Origin: CAZOYN01 sp964584135
Lineage (GTDB): Bacteria > Patescibacteriota > Saccharimonadia > Saccharimonadales > UBA4665
Reading direction: 5' to 3'
Length of the DNA: 13,798 bases
NCBI GenBank assembly: GCA_964584135.1
Contig: CAZOYN010000020.1
Span: forward strand, 1-13,798
In this document: piece after piece, positions 12,075 to 13,798 of the stretch
Layout: every line of letters starts with the position of its first letter
How positions within the stretch are numbered: the first letter of the stretch is position 1
Position numbers and translations under genes: made by a program
The notes under the pieces: generated by a model
Told to the model about the DNA's origin: nothing
The model's input: the letters and a program-made list of their open reading frames with translations, nothing else
Database searches by the model: none

Positions 12075-13798
12075 GTGAATAGGTTTGTCTTACAGAGTGA
12101 GTTTGGGCCGACGGGCGACCAGCCTTCGGCCATTGCCCAATTGACCAAGGGTCTGCAAGCTGGCCTGCACCACCAAACGCTGCTGGGCGTGACCGGTTCG
12201 GGCAAGACCTTTAGCATGGCCAATGTCATTCAAAACCTACAACGCCCAACACTGGTGCTGAGCCATAACAAAACCCTGGCGGCGCAGCTATATGCCGAGT
12301 TTAAGAACTTTTTCCCCGACAATGCCGTCCACTACTTTGTCAGCTATTTTGATTACTACCAACCCGAAGCCTACATTCCACGTTCCGATACCTACATCGA
12401 AAAAGACTCGCAAATTAACGAAGAAATTGACCGGCTGCGGCACGCCGCCACCGACGCGCTTTTGAGCCGTAAAGACGTCATTATCGTGGCCAGCGTCAGC
12501 TGCATCTACGGCATTGGCTCAGTCGAGGACTATAGCGGCCTGTCGATTGAAGTTAAAGTTGGCGAGCGTAAAGTCCGCGACAAACTACTCCGGCAACTGA
12601 CAGACATCCAGTACCAGCGTAACGACATTGATTTTCACCGCAGCACTTTCCGGGTGCGCGGCGACGTGGTGGACGTCTACCCGGCTGGTGAGGAGCTGGC
12701 CTACCGCATGGAGTTTGACGGCGACGAAGTGGAGCGCATCACCAAAATTGACCCGCTCACCGGCGAGATCCTGGCCAACCTTGATGACTACCGTATTTTC
12801 CCGGGTTCGCACTATGTAACACCGCAAGAAAAGCTGCGAGTCGCCCTGGGCAAGATTGAGCAGGAACTGGAGCAACGGCTGGCCAAATTTAAACGTGAAG
12901 GTAAATTGTTGGAAGCCCAGCGCCTGGAGCAGCGCACCCGGTTTGACCTGGAGATGATGGAAGAAACCGGCTTCGTGAAGGGGATTGAAAATTACTCGCG
13001 CTACCTGACGAACCGCGAACCAGGCGACCAGCCAGCCACGCTACTGGACTATTTCCCCGATGATTACCTATTATTTATTGATGAATCGCACATGACCATA
13101 CCCCAGGTGCGGGGCATGTATAACGGCGACCGAGCCCGCAAGGAGGTGCTAGTGGATTACGGCTTCCGCTTGCCCTCGGCGCTCGATAACCGGCCGCTGA
13201 CTTTTACTGAGTTTGAGCGCCATATTAACCAAGCCGTCTACGTGTCCGCCACGCCGGCCGAGTACGAGCTGAGCCGCTCCCCAGAACCAGCTCAACAGGT
13301 TATCCGCCCCACCGGCCTGCTTGACCCGCCCATTGAAGTCCGGCCAATTGACGGCCAAATTGATGATTTGCTGGCCGAAATCCGCGGCACTGTCGAAAAA
13401 CACCAGCGGGTGCTGGTGACCACGCTTACAAAACGTATGTCCGAGGACCTGGCAGAGTATCTTAAGGAGTTAAACGTTAAAGTCGCCTACCTCCACAGTG
13501 ATATTGATACTCTGGAGCGCACCGACATCTTGCGTGACCTCCGGCTGGGCGTGTACGACGTTTTGGTCGGGATTAACCTGTTACGCGAAGGCCTGGACTT
13601 GCCGGAAGTGTCGTTGGTAGCTATTTTGGATGCCGATAAAGAAGGCTTTTTGCGCTCCGACCAAGCCTTGATCCAGACCGTTGGCCGGGCCGCCCGCCAT
13701 GAAGCCGGCCACGTTATTATGTACGCCGACCACGTCACCAAGAGCATGCAATTCGCTATGGATGAGACCACCCGCCGCCGTAAAATCCAGGAAGCCTA
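12075..13798 (+). CDS. uvrB: Excinuclease ABC subunit B (3' end outside window)
   Basis: Helicase-like subunit of nucleotide excision repair that loads on damaged DNA with UvrA and then recruits UvrC. The frame is open from GTG 12075 to the end, giving 574 residues of an expected 660-690, so only the C-terminal part with the UvrC-binding UVR motif is missing. Motifs in order: GVTGSGKT Walker A (38-45), the damage-verifying beta-hairpin region YFDYYQPEAYIP (91-102), FIDESH motif II (334-339), VYVSATP motif III, GINLLREGLDLPE motif V, and QTVGRAARH motif VI (534-542). The GTG start yields MNRFVLQSEFGPTGDQP, which aligns with the usual N-terminus, and it follows the extended -10 by 6 nt. It is probably a separate unit from the SLOG gene upstream. 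Confidence 0.97.
   Translation, partial: MNRFVLQSEFGPTGDQPSAIAQLTKGLQAGLHHQTLLGVTGSGKTFSMANVIQNLQRPTLVLSHNKTLAAQLYAEFKNFFPDNAVHYFVSYFDYYQPEAYIPRSDTYIEKDSQINEEIDRLRHAATDALLSRKDVIIVASVSCIYGIGSVEDYSGLSIEVKVGERKVRDKLLRQLTDIQYQRNDIDFHRSTFRVRGDVVDVYPAGEELAYRMEFDGDEVERITKIDPLTGEILANLDDYRIFPGSHYVTPQEKLRVALGKIEQELEQRLAKFKREGKLLEAQRLEQRTRFDLEMMEETGFVKGIENYSRYLTNREPGDQPATLLDYFPDDYLLFIDESHMTIPQVRGMYNGDRARKEVLVDYGFRLPSALDNRPLTFTEFERHINQAVYVSATPAEYELSRSPEPAQQVIRPTGLLDPPIEVRPIDGQIDDLLAEIRGTVEKHQRVLVTTLTKRMSEDLAEYLKELNVKVAYLHSDIDTLERTDILRDLRLGVYDVLVGINLLREGLDLPEVSLVAILDADKEGFLRSDQALIQTVGRAARHEAGHVIMYADHVTKSMQFAMDETTRRRKIQEA

Noticed and set aside
1..13798. Recoded UGA (Gly) as in Gracilibacteria, or CRISPR, insertion sequence or prophage content
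   Set aside because: TGA serves as the stop of three well-defined genes and I see none inside the genes. No direct-repeat array, transposase, integrase or phage gene is seen.

Overview
The window reads as chromosomal DNA from a small-genome bacterium of the Candidate Phyla Radiation (Patescibacteria), most plausibly a Saccharibacteria (TM7)-type lineage. The grounds are a transketolase split into two genes, non-oxidative pentose-phosphate and lower-glycolysis genes packed together, GC-rich genes with almost no spacers, and several promoters sitting directly on start codons. This assignment is inference. TGA ends three genes and I see no in-frame TGA inside a gene, so the standard bacterial code applies; that argues against Gracilibacteria and Absconditabacteria, which recode UGA. 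A 10-N run shows the source is a scaffolded, probably metagenomic, assembly. I see no mobile element, CRISPR array, rRNA or tRNA.

Layout. (1) 1-1933, redox block: the 3' part of a glutaredoxin-like gene, a thioredoxin-reductase-like flavoprotein interrupted by the N run, and a convergent ferredoxin-reductase-like flavoprotein on the minus strand. (2) 1981-3671: a minus-strand glycerophosphodiester phosphodiesterase, divergent from inorganic pyrophosphatase and a Nudix hydrolase. (3) 3748-7963, carbon-metabolism operon: gap, rpiB, rpe, transketolase N-half, a 90-residue two-helix membrane protein and transketolase C-half, spaced by 2 bases or less or overlapping. (4) 7964-8123: an intergenic stretch holding a 47-nt near-perfect palindrome. 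(5) 8124-10082: class II fructose-bisphosphate aldolase and a PfkB-family kinase. (6) 10166-12057: an unrecognised 414-residue protein overlapping a Rossmann-fold SLOG/LOG-like protein. (7) 12075-end: uvrB, cut by the window edge.

How the genes fit together: region 3 links glyceraldehyde-3-phosphate use to interconversion of ribose-5-P, ribulose-5-P and xylulose-5-P and to two-carbon transfer by transketolase. Region 5 could supply fructose-1,6-bisphosphate cleavage and possibly sugar-phosphate phosphorylation.

Regulation: six genes that head their own unit (trxB-like, fnr-like, gdpd, ppa, fba, uvrB) have a -10-like hexamer ending only 6-8 nt before the start codon. This predicts leaderless mRNAs. 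gap, the PfkB-type gene and the 414-residue gene instead have longer leaders with Shine-Dalgarno sequences. The most unusual items are this dual start architecture, the ppa/gdpd divergent promoter with overlapping -10 boxes, the palindrome before fba, the membrane protein coupled between the transketolase halves, and the unknown-protein/SLOG pair.
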